Assembly: GCA_944392975.1 (NCBI GenBank)
Contig: CALXYN010000001.1
Coordinates: forward strand, 1 to 64,000
Direction: 5' to 3'
From: an uncultured Spirochaetaceae bacterium
Lineage (GTDB): Bacteria; Spirochaetota; Spirochaetia; Sphaerochaetales; Sphaerochaetaceae
DNA: 64,000 nt
Shown: positions 62,125 through 64,000 of the stretch, piece by piece
How the letters are laid out: each line of letters starts with the position of its first letter
Numbering within the stretch: position 1 is the stretch's first letter
Made by a program: the position numbers and the translations under genes
The notes under the pieces: model-generated
Database searches by the model: none
What the model saw: the letters and a program-made list of their open reading frames with translations, nothing else
What the model was told of the DNA's origin: nothing

Positions 62125-62997
62125 TCAGCTGAACATTTCAGGATTATAAAGAGGGATTGCGCCCTTACTGGATACGACATAATCTGCTACAGCTGTCGCT
62201 TTCTCCAGGGCTTCCTCATTTGAAAGCTCTTTTACATAACGGAAGAAGAGATATGCAGCAGAGAGGCTGTCGCCTGCTCCGACAGTATCTACGACTTTCA
62301 TTTTTGAGCAGTCCTTGTGAATCACAGGAGATTCGGTTGTGTAGCAGTCAGAGCCATGTTTTCCTCTTGTCAAAAGAAGTGTCTCGATTGCTGTGTTCTC
62401 TCTCAACCAGCTGAAAAGCTCATCGCCTGATGGAGCATCAAGACCGGCAACAGCTCCGACAATATCTATTTCATCTTCATTTATTTTCAGGATTGTCGCT
62501 TTATCCAGGCAGAAACCGATGAGTTCTGAGCTATAGAAGTCTTTTCTTATGTTGATGTCAACGAACACTTCCTTTGGGGCGCATTCTCCAAGAAGTCTCT
62601 CGAGTGTCAGGAAAGATGTCGTGCTTCGGAGTGCCAGTGTACCGAAATAGATGATTGAATCATCTCCGATACGCTCAATGTCTTCTTCGTATAGTTCTAT
62701 TCTGTCCCATGCGGAAGGATAGTTGAATTCATAATCTGCATCTTTTCCTTTCATTGTGATGGAGGCAATTCCAGTAGGAGTCTTATCGAGTATGGAAATG
62801 AAAGAAGCATCAATGCCAAGCTTTTCTATGATACGGAATGCTTCTCTTCCAAGTTCGTCGTTGCCGACTGCTCCTATGATGGCACTTTCTCCTCCCAGCT
62901 GCCTGAAATGGGCGGCGACGTTAAGAGGTGCGCCACCAAGTGTATATGTATCCTCGAATTTATCGAAAAGTATTTCACCGAAAGAATAGAGCTTCAT
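62125..62997 (-). CDS. PfkB-family sugar kinase (fructokinase-like)
   Basis: 290 residues. Start KLYSFGEILFDKF, then GGAPLNVAAHFRQLGGESAI with FDKF-type fructokinase context, GAVGNDELGREAF, and the C-terminal anion-hole signature VDTVGAGDSLSAAYLFFRYV with catalytic Asp. It is shorter than ribokinases, as fructokinases are. The ATG is 6 nt after TAGCAT with TTGCAT 17 bp upstream and has no ribosome site. Confidence 0.88.
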   Translation of the reverse strand: MKLYSFGEILFDKFEDTYTLGGAPLNVAAHFRQLGGESAIIGAVGNDELGREAFRIIEKLGIDASFISILDKTPTGIASITMKGKDADYEFNYPSAWDRIELYEEDIERIGDDSIIYFGTLALRSTTSFLTLERLLGECAPKEVFVDINIRKDFYSSELIGFCLDKATILKINEDEIDIVGAVAGLDAPSGDELFSWLRENTAIETLLLTRGKHGSDCYTTESPVIHKDCSKMKVVDTVGAGDSLSAAYLFFRYVKELSNEEALEKATAVADYVVSSKGAIPLYNPEMFS

Positions 62998-63003
62998 GTT
63001 TCA

Positions 63004-63032
63004 ATGCTATCAAGAAAGATATTGCCATGCAA
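63004..63032 (-). promoter_or_regulatory. Promoter of the fructokinase gene (leaderless)
   Basis: Minus-strand TTGCAT (63027-63032), 17 bp, TAGCAT (63004-63009), 6 nt to ATG. It lies between the leuS terminator and the kinase start. Confidence 0.6.
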
Positions 63033-63034
63033 TT

Positions 63035-63073
63035 TTAAAAGAAAAAGCCATCAAAGATTTTCCTCTGATGGCT
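63035..63073 (-). terminator. Terminator of leuS
   Basis: Minus-strand AGCCATCA pairs with TGATGGCT around a 12-nt loop, then TTTTTCTTTT. It ends about 25 nt after the leuS stop. Confidence 0.8.
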
Positions 63074-63093
63074 CCATTTTGAGTGGAATATTC

Positions 63094-64000
63094 TTATTTA
63101 ACTACAATGTTTACAAGCTTTCCAGGTACGACGATTTCCTTTACAACTGTCTTTCCGGCAATCCAGCCCTGGATTTTCTCGTTTGACTTTGCCTTTTCAA
63201 GCATTGCGTCTTTTTCTGCATCCCGTGGCATCTGCAGCTTTGCTCTTACCTTGCCATTGACCTGTACGACTATTTCAATCTCATCGTCGATTGTCTTTGC
63301 CTCATCGTACTCCGGCCATTGAACAAGAGCTACCGATGGTTCGTGTCCAAGCATTTCCCAGAGCTCCTCTGCAAGATGCGGTGTATATGGAGAGAGCAGG
63401 AGAGTGAGATCTTCCATAGCTTTCTTTGGTATTACATCAAGTTTGTTGAGCTCATTCACGAATACCATCATCTGGCTGATAGCTGTATTGAAAGCCAGAG
63501 TCTCCGTATCCTCTGTGACCTTCTTGATAGTCTTGTTGAGAAGTTTATCAAGCTCTGGAGAGAGTGAAACATTCTCAATCTTCTTCTCTGTCGCAATTCT
63601 CCATATTCTGTCGAGGAAGCGATAGACACCTATGAATCCATTGGTTGCCCATGGCTTCGATTCTCTCAGAGGACCCATGAACATCTCATACATCCTGACA
63701 CTGTCTGCACCATAATTTCTGATGAAATCATCCGGATTGATGACGTTCTTGAGAGACTTTGACATCTTTGCAATGACCTGTGTCAGCTCTTCTCCAGTTT
63801 CCTTGTCGAAGTATTTTCCATCCTTTTCCTCTACAAGATCTGTGGGAACGAGACTCTTGTTAGGTCTCTGGTATGCAAAAGAGGTAATCATTCCCTGATT
63901 TACAAGAGCATGGAATGGTTCTGAAGTGGATACAAGTCCCAGATCATAGAGTACTTTATGCCAGAATCTGGAGTAGAGAAGGTGAAGTACAGCATGCTCA
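63094..64000 (-). CDS. leuS: Leucyl-tRNA synthetase, C-terminal part only
   Basis: The gene continues past the right edge; about 302 codons are present. It begins [20 protein letters not shown], followed by [12 protein letters not shown], the class I motif KMSKS (in [15 protein letters not shown]), and the anticodon-binding domain ([16 protein letters not shown] and [12 protein letters not shown]). It charges tRNA-Leu. A strong terminator lies after its stop. Confidence 0.94.
   Translation of the reverse strand, partial: EHAVLHLLYSRFWHKVLYDLGLVSTSEPFHALVNQGMITSFAYQRPNKSLVPTDLVEEKDGKYFDKETGEELTQVIAKMSKSLKNVINPDDFIRNYGADSVRMYEMFMGPLRESKPWATNGFIGVYRFLDRIWRIATEKKIENVSLSPELDKLLNKTIKKVTEDTETLAFNTAISQMMVFVNELNKLDVIPKKAMEDLTLLLSPYTPHLAEELWEMLGHEPSVALVQWPEYDEAKTIDDEIEIVVQVNGKVRAKLQMPRDAEKDAMLEKAKSNEKIQGWIAGKTVVKEIVVPGKLVNIVVK

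Noticed and set aside
1-64000. CRISPR arrays, tRNA, rRNA, insertion sequences or prophage
   Set aside because: No regular repeat arrays, cloverleaf-like sequences, transposase genes or phage genes were found on either strand; the short repeats present are DnaA boxes and parS.

Overview
The window is a bacterial chromosome segment around the replication origin. The order gyrA-gyrB (minus strand) | dnaA-dnaN-recF-DUF721-rpmH-rnpA-yidC-jag (plus strand), with parAB and two perfect parS sites a few kb away, is the classic origin neighbourhood. The base composition (low to mid 40s % GC by eye), solute-binding proteins with AGGS-type signal peptides lacking a lipobox, a DUF4416 gene, a cyclophilin-FKBP fusion and a very long GH13 protein suggest a spirochaete (Spirochaetota, perhaps Sphaerochaetaceae or a Treponema relative). 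That placement is inference; no rRNA gene is present to test it.

Layout. 1-9.6 kb: peptide/oligosaccharide-type ABC transporter genes, a gluconate-5-dehydrogenase-like SDR, an (alpha/alpha)6-barrel glycosidase, a diacylglycerol kinase-like protein, nagA, pepD, an unknown gene and a TraB-family protein. 9.7-14.2 kb: the minus-strand operon parA-parB-PPIase-radA, and a NifU-like gene. 14.2-15 kb: an AT-rich 825-bp gap with two parS sites, several hairpins and a possible small RNA. 15-27 kb: gyrase, replication initiation and membrane insertion genes, with oriC between dnaA and dnaN. 27-31 kb: a Fur-type regulator with rubrerythrin, a MerR regulator facing a MATE pump, and a PfkB kinase. 31.3-31.7 kb: a second, compact DnaA-box cluster with an AT-rich core. 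31.7-43 kb: an HTH-less sigma-54 activator ATPase, rsmE, a C-terminal protease, lgt, aminopeptidase P, gpmI, a beta-helix lipoprotein and a DAACS symporter. 43-54 kb: a giant GH13 protein and a minus-strand run (URO-D-like, solute-binding protein, dipeptidase, cysteine desulfidase, FMN reductase, pth, EamA). 54-64 kb: an S10-like peptidase, a GntR regulator, nth, a DAHP synthase-prephenate dehydratase fusion, DUF4416, serine dehydratase, a RelE-type toxin-antitoxin pair, fructokinase and the 3' end of leuS.

Metabolic reading: the cell looks heterotrophic and fermentative, using amino sugars, sugar acids, dipeptides, cysteine and serine, and it carries rubrerythrin-type oxidative defence.

The most general unexpected signal is in the starts. 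At least fourteen genes carry a sigma-70 -10 box whose end lies only 5-10 nt before the start codon, with no Shine-Dalgarno sequence, often with a -35 at exactly 17 bp. This suggests widespread leaderless or near-leaderless transcription. Other notable items are the second DnaA-box cluster 10 kb from oriC, two enzyme fusions, the HTH-less sigma-54 activator, an EamA gene with TGA at codon 4, and a GH13 protein with a changed region-IV histidine. No tRNA, rRNA, CRISPR, insertion sequence or prophage was seen.
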